A stretch of DNA of 64,000 nucleotides, from the NCBI RefSeq assembly GCF_001625195.1, contig NC_054390.1:3124027-3188026 (forward strand), written 5' to 3'. A program made the position numbers and the translations under genes. This DNA is from Drechmeria coniospora (lineage: Eukaryota; Ascomycota; Sordariomycetes; Hypocreales; Ophiocordycipitaceae). Under the pieces are notes generated by a model. That model had not been told where the DNA came from. It saw only the letters and a program-made list of their open reading frames with translations, and did not search any database. Shown here in pieces: positions 31,735 to 43,923 of the stretch. Positions within the stretch are counted from its first letter, which is position 1, and each line of letters starts with the position of its first letter.

Positions 31735-33688
31735 GTTGCCTATTTCCTAGGAGGGCATACGCTCCATGGGTGAATGCAAGAACGGACGGATGGTTGTTCG
31801 ATAGATTGGCGTAGGTGGGTTGGGTGGACGGATGGACAGATGAACAGACGGATGAATGGATCGGTGGATGGATCGGTAGATGGATGGATGGATGGATGGA
31901 TGGATAGAGAGACGGATAGAGAGATGGATGGATGGATGGATTGATGGATGGATAGCTGGATGGAGCGAACGAGCGTCGTTCAGACTGGAACGACGACCAG
32001 ATTGGCCTCGGCGAGCACGTCGCGCACGCGCACGCGGCGCAGGCTGCTGCTTCGAGAGAATTTCCGATCCGGGAGAGTCGATGACGTCGGGAGGGAAACG
32101 AGGATGGAGAGCATGTGCATACAAAGTACTCCTCCTGCGTAGGTGTAGTCGCTGATGATGGCCCGCAGCGAGGCAAGGAAACCACACAGTAGATGCAGTT
32201 TAGTGTCGTGGGGGAGAACGAGAACCCACCCGTGAGACGAGCGGTGAAGGCGGGGCGGGAATGGGCGGGGGGCGTGGTGGGCGTGGTGGGGGGGACTGCT
32301 GGGCAAGGCGTCTTACTGGTAGCAGAGCCGCCAACCAGCCGTATCGGCCCAGGCCAGCATCCTGCTAGCTGTATTAATGTGCTGTATTAATGTACTGTAG
32401 GCCTACCTAGTAGGTACTTGCATGGACATGCACATGTACTTACACTGGACATCTCCGCGGCTAGGTATATCTACTAAAGCTTGACGTAGTATGGAGTACC
32501 CGTGCACTCACGTCCGATACTTGGGTACCGCTTCATCACTCGTAGGTACCACCAATCGGTAGGTACCCAGGTAATACGGAGTACAGCACCAAGCACGCCG
32601 TACAGGTAGGCGTACACCTGCAAGTACACACAAGTACCTCCTCACAAGCACTGCATCAAAGTACTTGTAAGAACTTGCAGTATTAAGTACATACATGTAA
32701 GCATTCCATGTACGGAGTGCTGCTTACGGAGTGCATGTAATTACTTGTAAGTACTCTAAGTGCGTGGAGTACGGAGTAACAAACACATGTATCCGCTCAT
32801 GTACTCAGTACTTACATGTACTTGTACCTGCGAGGATGGAGCAGTGGGTGTGAAGGAATACGGGGTACCCCACCTGCCCCTGGGCTGCACCAACAAACTC
32901 CTCTTTCGGGGAGTTCTCGCTGTCGCCAGTAGGCCTCGGCATTGATAAAGTTGGGGTTGATGGAGCTTGCAAAAATAGGAGGATATATACTGGATATCTA
33001 CTGGGATGTGTTATTTTGTTGCTATTTAACAAAAAAAAAAAACCCCCTTCCATAATCACCAACCGATGCATCCCTTTTCATTTGTTAGAGCTCAACCCTC
33101 CTCGAGCTCAAGCCGTTGTATGACGTAGTAATTACAGTACTCCGTACAGCCAGCACTGTATGTACTGTACATGTACTTGTAAGTACTCGCACGTACGGCA
33201 CGCACCCAAACCACGTGCCATCAATTCACCGATGCAACCTCAACCCTCCTCCCAACTATCCAAACACATTCGTTCCATGGTTGAAAATGACAAATGCCAT
33301 ACGCATCGACCAACCAGCATCTTCCTATTCACCGGTGCAGCAACAGGCCCAGTGCAAGCTCCAACCAACTGCTCGTCCTTCACCGATGTCACGTCAGCCC
33401 TCGTCCCGTCCCAGACATCAACGTCACATACCTTGGCCGTCACTCGTAAGGCATCATTCCAACCTCTTGAGGAACGGTCCGAGTGCACACTCAGGCCGAT
33501 CAAGAGTGCTCTTATTGCAGCCCTCCTTGTCTGGCCATGCATGTTTTTTCCTCTTTCCTCTCTTGGGGACGAAGCATGGTTCGTTCGCAAAAAGAAACTA
33601 CATACAACAACAATCCATAGGCTGCACGAGACATTGCCATCGTCGGCAGCTGCTCTTGACCTGCGTCCCTCATCGGTAGTTCATCACC
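31735..33688. other. Divergent intergenic region with GATG tract and GTAC island
   Basis: This lies between CLA4 (minus) and the polyol dehydrogenase (plus). It contains a tetranucleotide tract near 31850-31960 and a GTAC-rich segment at 32380-33200. 33200-33688 is mixed and holds the dehydrogenase promoter. No conserved coding frame was seen. Confidence 0.55.
31841..31965. repeat. Imperfect GATG tetranucleotide tract
   Basis: Long runs of GATGGATGGATG with interruptions (GATAGAGAGACG, GATCGGTAG) lie upstream of CLA4. A similar but GC-richer tract is at 63218-63304. Confidence 0.85.
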
Positions 33689-35004
33689 ATGTCCGTCAAC
33701 ACATCCGCCACGGCATCCGTCGTCAAAGCCTCGGTCCTTCACGGCGCCCTTGACCTCCGCATCGAGGACCGCGAGCTGGCCCCTCCCGCCTCCAGCGAGG
33801 TCCAGGTGGCGGTCCAGTCCACGGGCATCTGCGGCTCCGACCTCCATTACTACGCCGAATTCCGCAACGGCGACATCCAAGTACGCGAGCCGCTGACCCT
33901 CGGCCACGAGTCCAGCGGCACCGTCGTCGCCATCGGCAGGGCCGTCACCGGTCTCGGGCCCGGCGACCGCGTCGCCCTCGAGGTCGGCTTGCCCTGCGAG
34001 GCCTGCCAGTACTGCTACAGGGGCCAGTACAACATCTGTCACGGCATGCGCTTCCGCGGCTCGGCCAAGGTCTTTCCTCACACCCAGGGCACCCTTCAGA
34101 AAAGGATCAACCATCCGGCTCGCTGGTGCCACAAGTAGGTGCAGTCCTGGCCCCGCCGTCGTCTCCTCGTCTCTTACGGGGGCCTCGTCGCGTGATAGGC
34201 TTCCGCCCAACCTCAGCCTTGACCATGGCGCCCTCGTGGAACCCCTCTCCGTCGCCATGCACGCCTTCAGCCGCTCCGCCTTGCTCCCCGGCGCGAACGT
34301 GCTCGTCTTCGGCGCCGGGACCATCGGTCTCCTCGCCGGCGCCGTGAGCAAGGTCTACAATTCGGTCGCCGTCGTCATCGCCGACGTCCGAAAGGACCGT
34401 GTCGACTTTGCCGTCGCCAACGGGTACGCCGACGCCGGCTTCGTCGTCCCGGCGGCGAACCCGCAGACGACCGAGGACAAGCTCGCCTTTGCCAAGGACG
34501 TGGCCGAGAAGATCAAGGCTCTCACGGTGTCCGGAAAGTCGCTCGGCGGGATTTGTGCCGTGTACGAGTGTACCGGCGTCGAGATGTGCCTCCAGAGCGC
34601 CATATACGTATGAGCTCCCACCCATCTTCGCCAGCATTCGCCTCCCGCCGGCTCTGCCGCCGTTCCCCTTGCATCGATCCGAAACTGACGGCTGGCGCCG
34701 ATAGGCCGTCTGCCCAGGCTCCAAGATCATGATGATCGGCATGGGCACCCCCGTCCTCTCCGTCCACCTGGCCGCCGCTCTCCAGCGCGAAGTCGACCTC
34801 ATCGGCGTCTTCCGCTACGCGAACACGTACAAAGCAGCCATCAACATGCTCGCCGACAAGCCCGACCGGTTGCCAGAATTATCCAAGCTTGTCACCCATC
34901 GCTTCAAGGGCATGGACCGCATCGCCGATGCTTTCGCCATGGCTGCGAGAAAAACAGACGACGACGGAAACCTCGTGCTCAAGGTCATTATAGACATGCA
35001 GTAG
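33689..35004 (+). CDS. Zinc-dependent polyol dehydrogenase (sorbitol/xylitol/L-arabinitol dehydrogenase-like)
   Basis: Medium-chain dehydrogenase oxidising a sugar alcohol to a ketose with NAD. Three exons, 33689-34134, 34199-34607 and 34705-35004, join through introns of 64 and 97 bp to 384 residues. Catalytic zinc ligands are at GICGSDLHYY and GHESSG. The structural zinc lobe has four cysteines (ALEVGLPCEACQYCYRGQYNIC). The coenzyme fold shows VLVFGAGTIGLLAGAV and an Asp at the end of the next strand (VVIADVRKDR), which favours NAD over NADP. Exon 3 carries KIMMIGMG and DLIGVFRYANTY. The start MSVNTSATAS leads into the conserved first strand. Exact substrate cannot be separated within this family; a pentose-alcohol or sorbitol role is inference. 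Confidence 0.9.
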
Positions 35005-35714
35005 TATGGAATCGACCGGCGATGTGACGGACGAGTCATCGTTGTGGGCCGCGCTTCAGGATGTACGCAACATGGCCAGTGGAAACCGACGTTGGCCGGC
35101 AAAGATGGAACGTCGACAACGCGTCATGCACCCGCTTGTACTTGCAATAATTTCTCTCGTCGCCGGCCCCGATGCTGCCGTTACTACCATGTTTTATGGC
35201 ATGGAATGCCACTCGGTGCTATTGCTCTAATGTAGAGGAACGAACGCCTGCCCCACCTCCGATCCGAGTTGGCCCTCTTTGCCTGATTCCTTCGGCTCCA
35301 AGGGTCCGTCAGGGTGAGAGCTGCCTCCCCTTCCCCCCCCCCCCTTCTGTGGCCGAAGAATGAAGGTGCATGGCGAGAGTTGCCAGTTGCCGTGAAGCAT
35401 TGTGCCTCGCCAGCGCGGCGGAAAAGTACAGTCCCACGATTCCGTGCGCAGACGAGATTGGTAGGCTTGGTTGAACCAAGTGGCGAGGAGTCATGTCATG
35501 CAAACGGTAAAAGCACAAGCTTGCTGGGTGGAATGGCAAGGAACGGTGTCAAGCGCTGTAGCGTCGAGGCATTGAATGTGCTGTGCGGCTGGCTGGATAT
35601 TATCGGGTCTTATCTACTCCCCTATCAAGACGTCTTTACAGTCAAGGAAGCCAATCCCACAAAATAGACATACATGCGAGGGCGCGCCTGTTTCGGCATG
35701 CGCTCAGCCCGCGC
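35005..35714. other. Convergent intergenic spacer
   Basis: 710 bp between the 3' ends of the polyol dehydrogenase and SED5. It contains a C-run near 35332-35344 and no credible open frame. Confidence 0.55.
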
Positions 35715-36791
35715 TCAGCCCGCCACCAGAACCCAGAGCCTGCGACGGTCACGGTTAGCACGGAGCGGTCTCGGAGTGCGGCAAGGGCACGAGCGGCTCA
35801 CAAGAAGAATATCATCAAGACGCCAAACATCTTGGCTATAAGCCACCGGTTGCCCGACACGCGCGACCAATACTTGAGCAGCTCTCGTTGGGCGCCCTCG
35901 ACGTTATCCACGACGTCCTCGGTGTTGGCGTCGATGCGCTGGATCATCTCGCTCTGCTCCGAGACCATGGTCGCCAGCTGGCCGAATATGCTCCCCAGCT
36001 CGCCAATCGTCTTCTCGATGGCCTCGATGGCCTCGCCCCTCTGCTGGATGTACGTGTTTTGGGGTTGCGCCTCCTCCATCAACAGCAACTGCTGCTCGCC
36101 GACGGGGTTGAGCGACAGGGTGTCGGCACCGGGCGCCGGCGACGCTCGGTTTGGCGTTCCGTACAGCGGGGAGGCCGACTGCGGCACCGACGGCTGGGTG
36201 TGGTGGGAGACGGACGAGATGAAGTTTTCCGTCCTCGACCGCGACGCCTGGATGTTCTTCGTCCGGGCCTCGAGCACATCCTTGAAGTTGACCGACACGT
36301 CCGTCAACTTTCCTTGAAGCAGGTAGACTACGTTCTTGTTGTGTTCGCCCTCCTGGTCGACCTTGGGGTGCTGCTGCCTCGTGAGCGTCTGGAGGGCGCC
36401 GATCTGCTGGTTGAGCGAGGACAGGTCTTGCTTGATGACAAAGGTGAGCTCGTTGATCTCGACAGGCCGATCGTCGAACAGGGTCCGGCGTTTTGCAACT
36501 GGAACCATGTCAGCGTTCGTGGGGGGAGGAATGGACGAGAGAAGGCGCCTCACGCTGTGCCAACTTCTCCAGCTTGCCCATGGTGGCGGAGATGCCGCGA
36601 CCAATCTCGGCCGCCGTCCTCGCGAAATCCGAGCGCCGGGGCTTCGCATCGCTGTTGGCCGCCGCCTTCTGCGAGTCGCTCAGCAGAGATCTCCTCTGGG
36701 AGCCAAGCTTGGCCGAGTTCTGGCGTCGCTGAGCCTGCACCAGGACCGACTTGAACTCGGAGGTGCGGTCTTGGACCGACGCGACAGCCAT
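35715..36791 (-). CDS. SED5: Syntaxin SED5 (Golgi t-SNARE)
   Basis: Qa-SNARE for ER-to-Golgi and intra-Golgi fusion. Exons 36791-36554, 36498-35802 and a tiny last exon 35739-35715 give 319 residues. The N-terminus (MAVASVQDRTSEFKSVL) is the syntaxin-5 start. The first intron (55 bp) interrupts KLAQLAKRRTLFDDRP. The SNARE helix follows (QQRGEAIEAIEKTIGELGSI...), with the zero-layer Gln in MVSEQSEMIQRIDANTEDVV. The last intron (61 bp, CTAACC branch, GTCGCAG acceptor) splits the C-terminal anchor: exon 2 stops at KMFGVLMIFF and exon 3 adds LWVLVAG before TGA. Without that exon the anchor would be cut short, so the 25-nt terminal exon is important and easily missed. Confidence 0.95.
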
Positions 36792-39700
36792 GACGCTGGT
36801 GCCGATGTGAATTGCAGTGTGGGGACGATATCGATAGCAAACGGCGACCAGCGCAGGTTCGCGGCGACGAAGTGGGACTGAAGCGAACGGCAAGGGGCCG
36901 AGAAGTGATTTTCGTGCCGAATCGAGAGAAGTGTCGACGTGTTCGTTCGGAAGTCGTCGCAGAGTTCGGCCCGCACCAGGCACCAGGGGCTCTAGGGGGG
37001 AACAGACCAGAGGGAATAGAGGGTATGAAGAATGCAAAAGCGTCAGGATGAAGGGCCAGATGCCAGAGATGGGGGGAGAGAATGGAAGGCGAAGTGAAAG
37101 AGCGTCTGATGATGATGTGCCAGTGTCGTCGATGGTTCCGGCTCCAACGCGATTCAAGTGTGGCGGAGACACGTGGTGAAATATCCTCACACATCTGTGG
37201 CTGAATCGCAAAGTGTGGCAGTGACGGCAAGGAGCAGGCCGTCGAAGCCGTTCACTCATTGGCCACAGGCCTCCATGCGGGTCCTGTCCTCTTCCTTAAC
37301 GAACTCGCACCAATGGTAAAAATAGGCGCACATGTATTACTCCGTACCGAGTACCATTTAATACTCTGTATTCTGAACTGTACATCCTCAGCAGTTGTAC
37401 TCGTACAATCACATAAACTTACAGTGTCTACGGAGTACTGTAGATACAGTACAGTATGTACGCAGCATACGGAGCCCAGTACTAATACTGTATAGTTGTA
37501 CTGCAAGTACAAGTACTCTGTAAGTACGGAGTAAGTCCTCCGTACTCTGTAATACACCTTCTTGTACGGAGTACTCCTTACGGAGTTCGGAGTACTTCAC
37601 TTAATACCAGTAATACAGTTACATGTACAAGTACAGGTACAAGTGCTCGAACGTGCGGCCGAAGTTCTGCCTGATAGTTTCCAGTCACCCACCCACCCTA
37701 TACTGCATGTGCGAAGCTATCGCCACAAGTTCAATATACGTCAATAATTATCTATGATACGGCAATCGAAGTACTCTCGCCAATGAATATACAAATACAA
37801 GCCGAGACTGCTCAATCTGCCTCACATTCGAAGAGGGCTAGCACAGACGGTGGCAGGACCAGCAGGTCTCCAGGCAAATGTCGACCTGCTTGATTCAACT
37901 TCTGGCACCACCGTCGCAGGTGAGTATTGGCAAATCTCAAGAACCTCACGAACCTCCGATGCTTGGTTTGCAAAAAATTCCTGCCATTCCAAGCAAAATT
38001 ACGATGCTGACGCTTGGGCGTAGGCCACGTCTGTTTCCATGCTTCCACAAAGTATGATGAATACGAGTAATAATATGGTACTCTCGAATAGACAGTTCCA
38101 CTCTCATCAATCAAGATCGACCAACCTACGCAGGCCCTTCTCCTTCACCCGTGCACTGGCCATGGTCTCTATTATCGGTTGGCAAGGAGTTCCACCGATG
38201 GATAATTTATATAATAGCGCATCGCAACCCAAGTTGAACAGCCATTAGCGAGCCGAAATCGCCTCTTCCCCGACAATTTCATTCTACGCTTTTGAACTGG
38301 AACAGTGGATGCCCAGAGAAATCTGCACGTCTACTACGACTCTGAATCACCGTAGTCGATATTCTTGACGCACCAAGGATAGCTCGACAAGGTTGTTCGA
38401 CTCGGTTGGGAGCGGGGAACGTTGAGATAAATCGGGCAGCGACTTCGTGAAGACGAGCAAGCCTCTTAAAGGCCGATAACCCCCTCCCGCGGTCATGATG
38501 TGTTCCGAATCTCACTTCATCTCTACCCAGTTTGATTTTCATGATTGGGGAAGTAAGCAACCCCGCCGCGACGGACAGATTCGGTCACGGACAAGGATCG
38601 TGCGGGACGTCAGTTGCGGAACGCCCAGATCATGATGACGAAACGTCGACTCAAGATCCGGCAAAGAATGTCCCCCGGAACGGAGTTGTTGGCGGTGACG
38701 TTCCCTCGCGATGTGCCGGCCTTCCAGCCAAGGCAAAGCAAGGGGCAAGAAGCGGGGTTGATGCTTACTTGCACGTCATATCAATCTGATTATTGGATCA
38801 GTCATGCCCGTCATTTTCCGTCCTGCCAGGGTTGCCACTGATTCGGGTTAGCATTGGCTACCATCTTGGCAGTTGTTTCACAGCCGGAAACAGGGCCGGT
38901 GATAGGCTGCGTGACGACGGACAACGCAGACATGTACACCTGTTTGGACCGAGCACTGCAGCTACAGATACCTACCAACCTATTAATAACAACCGTCTTC
39001 GACCACGGAGAAATCGACCCGGAGACAAGCTACCAACTACGAATCGCCCCCTGCCCTCTTGCCTCGAACCGCGTCAGTGACAAGTTTCGGGGAAGTGTCG
39101 ATCGGCTTTGATCGGCAACAAACCAGGCTCGACGGCGATCTTGCCCCTTCTGTCCCGGTTCAATCTTCAGGCCAACACGGGACGTCGCCAAGTCGCCACC
39201 GACCTCGTATTCAGCAGTGTTGCATTTTGCCACTCAAGACCGCGCTACGCCATAGCTTGTCCGCTCCGGTCAGAGAGCCAGGGGGCGACGGAGTCTTGTC
39301 AAGTTTGGATGACTGTGCAAGATGAGCATGCTCTGATTGTCCCGAGAGCTTCCGTCACCCCTACGACAGGATTCCATCAAGTACTGGTTGGGTAGCATAT
39401 CTGGCTAGGGTGGGCATTTGCCTTGGCCTTGTCAAACGGAGCCTCACCCGTTTGTGCCGCTCAGCAAGCTTGGCCACCTGCCTCCATCCGTGTACATTTA
39501 CTGTGCGGTATCTTGGGGTGCAAGCTCACGATTGCTTCTTCGGCCCCCAGGTTTCATTGAGCTTCCACCAAGTTTCGTGCGGCTGACATGCAACAGCAAC
39601 CGTTCAACCTAATTCTTGGCACAGTACCGTACAGGGGACTGCAGGAAGTAATGGAACTTTTTGCTTCACGTTCCGGAGCTACGCTGGAATAGAGCCAAAA

Positions 39701-40454
39701 ATCAGACAGCTTCACTGAAGTCTCGGCATTGTCATGCCAGATAGGTGCAAGCGAGGGCATCTACAACTATTACGTGCATGTACCATGTACATGTACGATG
39801 TCAGTGCGAGCACATAACTGTGCCACTCTCGATGTGCCGTGGCATAGCAGGGGCGCGATATGGGCGTGGATTTTTGATGTTTTTGCAGGCTGAACCGAGT
39901 ATCATTTCCTCCGTCAGTCGTTCTTATCTGTGGAACGAGGACAATGGTTGGTTGAGAAAGGAGGTTGGTCCCGATGCAGTTCAAATCTTGAATAAACGGG
40001 ATCATTGCTTCTGCTGGACAAAATCTACACGACAGACCACAGCATTACGTCTCGGTCATGGCAAGGGCCTCCGACTTGCGGTTCAAAGCCCGGCCGAGAC
40101 GAGCTGTGGCAAATCCATGGTGCTGCCGAGATGCAATGCTACGAGAAACTGCATGACTATCGACGGATGCATCATCACTAGCTCAAAGAGGAAGCTGCCG
40201 AGACGACGTCCTCTGACGTCCTGTCCATTCGCTGGCCTGCTTGGACGGTTCCATGACCGATGATCCGACCCGGCCATCATCAAGTGTATTGCAGCGCAAT
40301 TCTCGGACAGAGTCCTTCGCCTATCCTGGCCGGGACAAACAAGTATAAATATCGGTCAGTCCTCCGCCGGATATTGGAGTCTTTTTTCCTCATCGCAACA
40401 AGCGTCTTGCATTATATTCAAACAACACAACAGTTGCATCTTTGCCCAGTCATC
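36792..40454. other. Gene-poor 3.7-kb region
   Basis: The SED5 leader and promoter occupy its start. 37320-37660 is a GTAC island. 37700-40340 has near-average composition with scattered short frames, none showing a conserved domain or splice-linked extension. I looked for a split gene in 38500-39400 and found none. Confidence 0.5.
40344..40351 (+). promoter_or_regulatory. TATA box of the small secreted-protein gene
   Basis: TATAAATA lies 111 bp upstream of the ATG at 40455, followed by an A/C-rich leader (CAAACAACACAACAG) typical of strongly expressed fungal genes. Confidence 0.6.
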
Positions 40455-40994
40455 ATGCGGTTCGATCTCGCACTCCTCGCCCTTGCGGCCCAGTCGGTCC
40501 AGGTTTTCAGCAACCCGGCCGAGGCGCAAGAAGAGTCGCAGGTCGAGACCATGGCCGAGTCCCACACGCTGGGTGAGAACCACCCCCCCTGTCGAGTCGT
40601 CGCCTTTGCTCAGCTCGTTGCTCACGATTTCTCCTTTCCCCAGAGCTCAAGTCGTTCCCCCAGGACAAGCCTGTTGTTGCCGCCTGGAGGCATGATCGTG
40701 GAGGCCGCGGAGGCGGTGGCCGAGGCCGAGGAGGTGGCGGCCGAGGAGGTGGTGGCCGTGGAGGTCGCCACGACCCGTACCCGCGACCTTATCCCTGGCG
40801 TACGTTTTGCTGCCCCGAGAGGCTACCTTGCCATAGAACGGCTGCTCCCTTCAGGAACCGACTGACGATTGCCAGCGAGGTACTATGCTTGCGACTACCC
40901 GTGCCAGGGTTATTCCTGCTACGGCAGCTATCCCGTCTGCCGCTGGTACACGTACCCCGGCTATGCCACTCAGTGCTACTGCAGCGCGACCTAG
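40455..40994 (+). CDS. Small secreted Gly-rich, Cys-rich protein
   Basis: Three exons, 40455-40572, 40644-40799 and 40876-40994, join in phase (introns of 71 and 76 bp with GTGAGA and GTACGT donors and CCCCAG/GCCAG acceptors) to 130 residues; the gene is invisible as a single open frame. The N-terminus MRFDLALLALAAQSVQVFSN is a signal peptide. An acidic propeptide-like stretch (PAEAQEESQVET) and KSFPQDKPVVAAWR follow, then a Gly-Gly-Arg array (about residues 57-80, [18 protein letters not shown]), then HDPYPRPYPW and a C-terminal domain of about 40 residues with six cysteines and many tyrosines (YACDYPCQGYSCYG, PVCRWY, QCYCSAT). The layout suggests a disulfide-bonded extracellular peptide or effector; the family is not recognised. 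Confidence 0.78.
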
Positions 40995-43923
40995 GCCGTG
41001 CTTCACCTTTCTCCTGCCGTTTGATTCAACATCAAGCACCTCACCTGCATGTTCGGAAAGGCTACTAGTGCGGTCGCGATGTATCAAGGGGAGGAAAAAT
41101 GGAAGAATAAAATGCCGAAAAAGGAAGGGTATGGAAGAAGGAACGTGCCGTGAGGAACAGAAGAGAGCAATCCGCCTCTGCCTGCTACCTTTCTTTCGCT
41201 CGCCTACTCATACTTGGTCAGCAGAAATTGAACCCTGTCCCTACCCATTCCATGGCTACACTCATGGTCATATTCGAGACGGAAGCCTTCTTGTACGCTG
41301 TGATGACTTTGGTCTTGTGTCCGCACAATGCTCAGTTTGCCAGCCATACGCGCAAGACTTTCAGTACTTCCTCCTTCAACGACGTCTTGTGCCCTCACCA
41401 GTCAATGCAGGGATAGACCGGGTCCTGCCGCGGTGTGAAGAGAATCCAGAGGTATCCAAGTACATGATGGACTGCCACCGTTCAGTTCGTTCTCGAAGGG
41501 ATCGATACCGGCACGGACACAGCAAGCTGTGCCTTGGTACCTTGGTGACGTAAGGATGGACAAGAACTCCCGGTGTACTGTACGAGCGTCGAGTTATAGT
41601 GTACAGGTACTCCGTAGGTAGCGTTGGGTTTGCGGCATTGGGTGGCATTGGGTGGCATTGGGTGGCATTGGGTTGGGGTGGGTACGAGTACAGGGATCTC
41701 TTCAGCATGCCTGGACCTTGCACGATGGGGCGGAGTCGAAGCGGCCAGCGTGCTGCGCGTCCTTGGCGACGTGGGCCATCATCGCGTAACCGGGTCATGG
41801 CAAAACCTGTCACTGCCAAGCAGCCGTGTCGCATCCCCGTCCCGTCCCGATACCGAGTCTGGATGGTATCTGACGAGGTGATGCTCGACCAAGCCGTACC
41901 CTTTCGTCGACGATCAGTGTCACCGTACAGAACCTACCTGTGGTTTCTGCAGATATTTGTATCCGACAATCGTCATGGTGGCTTCCTCGGTGCCTACTAG
42001 TGAATTGCTGTACGCGTTTGATGCGGATGGTGAAGAAGATGAAAGGGTATGTGCTGTTATCGCTGCATTTTGAGGCATGATATCGGTACATGTACAGTGT
42101 ACTCTGTGGGTGCCAGTTCTTTGAGGCATCAACTTGAAGCACAGACAAATTAATGCAGACCCACAGAGAAGGCGCCCATAAGTAGCAGTACATTTCTACC
42201 CTGCTCCACGTCATACAGTGTAAAGTACATATACATGTGTAGCGGCGACCCGCAAAGAATTAGCCATAATGTGCTCTGTATTACTCTTTCTCCGCAAGTA
42301 CAATTACTAGGCACGGAATATTACTGTACACCTAATACGGAGTACTGTACGGGAGAACGGAGTACAACAACGTACAGTACGGGGTACACGGACAAGTACT
42401 AGTACATGCACATCTCTAGGGGGGAAAACATGTACTTACAGTAAGTTGGTACCTAGTACTTGAACGAACAGTAGCTGCATGCACTCTTGACGGCCAGTAC
42501 TGGCACATCATTGAGCATGTAAAGTACTCCAAGCTACAGTACTCTTATCAGTACTCCGTACTCCGTACAGTACTTGTATTAATGGTGCCAATGTACCGTT
42601 AGGAGAACCTGTACCAAGACATGGCATACATGCCTAGGACCAACACTACCGCACTCCGTACTGTAAGTACTGTAGATACCGTCGAAAGAAAAGTACTCGT
42701 ACAGTAAAATCAGTGTCCTCTACTGCACGAGTTCTAAACCACTGCAAGTCAATGCACTGTACTTGTACATACACACCATCAAGCAACGCAAGGCATTGTT
42801 GGCCGGGGTGTGCCGAAATTGCTCCTCGTACCTGTACTTGTACATGTAATTACTTGTACATCAGACGTAATACTGAACATGTGTTCTTGGACGGAGGCTT
42901 GTACTTGTACTTGTCGAACCACTACGGCTACGCAGCATTGCGTTGTACTCATACCCTAGTTCCTCCATCGTCCACTTGTGCGGAGTGCATGTACTAGTGA
43001 CCTCCTCTAACGGTAGCGGGGTTTATGCACCTCATCAGCTTCATGCTCGTTGGGCTATAGTGACATGTACAGTACAGTACAGGTACGCCTTCCACCGGCA
43101 CGTAACAGTACCTAGTACATCTACACGTACCGTACGGAGTACATGTACTTACTTACGCGGACAGTGCAGGTGTTGGTGTACTGTACAGTATAAGCCGTCG
43201 CGTACATCCATCACGGAACGGTGTTCTGCGTGCACCACGGTAAGCGTATTGTTTACTATTACCTAGTAATACTAACCTTCGTGCTAATTTACACTGCAAG
43301 ACACAAGCAAGTGTAGGTAGGCTGGTACTAATGCTGTATTCAGCAAGGCATTCTGCGTATCCGCGCGAGTGCTTGACCAACTCCTTGCTAGCAGCAAGTG
43401 TGGGTGTACGGCGGAGCGAGGCCACTGGCATCATGTGCTGCCACGCTACCCAGCGGCAGCCCGTCCCGTCCAACGGGTGAGTGATCAGTATTAATTACGG
43501 CCCGGGCAAAAATCAAATCCGTCATCCCCCATCGGCTGCCTCCACGTCACACCAAACCCTCTCGTGTCATCACCGTCACACCATCACAACTTCTCTGCCT
43601 TTCTCTCCCCTCCGTCCACCGTCCGTCGTCCGCACTTCGGCGTTGCGTCTGCTACAAAGTGCCTCATCTCGCATTCGGACGCCGACTCGGCAACGCAATC
43701 GTACGCTACAGTACATACTTCCTGCTGGCAGCGGCATTGCTTTTTCCATCGACACGCGCCGCCCGCACCCGCCCAGCATTCCAGCCTTCGTCCCACGCCT
43801 CCTCGTCATCCTCTGCAGCGCCGTTTCAATTCCTCCAACGCTGAATTGAACCCACACCGAACCGTTGGAAGCATGATTGACTAGGCCGACGTGCACGAGC
43901 GCCGCAACCTCTCAACTCTCGCC
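40995..43923. other. Gene-free 2.9-kb region with GTAC island
   Basis: 41000-42000 has mixed composition and a 10-bp repeat near 41634. 42200-43300 is a dense GTAC island. 43480-43923 is C/T-rich and likely the promoter and 5' leader of the giant gene downstream. No conserved open frame was seen. Confidence 0.55.
41634..41673. repeat. Four 10-bp tandem repeats
   Basis: GGCATTGGGT is repeated at 41634, 41644, 41654 and 41664, followed by a degenerate TGGGGTGGG tail. Confidence 0.88.

Noticed and set aside
31735..32187. Frames of about 150 codons with Ile-His-Pro-Ser repeats upstream of CLA4
   Set aside because: They are direct translations of the GATG tetranucleotide tract and occur in several frames.
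38500..39400. A possible decayed gene or transposon in the gap between SED5 and the small secreted gene
   Set aside because: Short frames on both strands show no motif, no phase-compatible introns and no terminal repeats.
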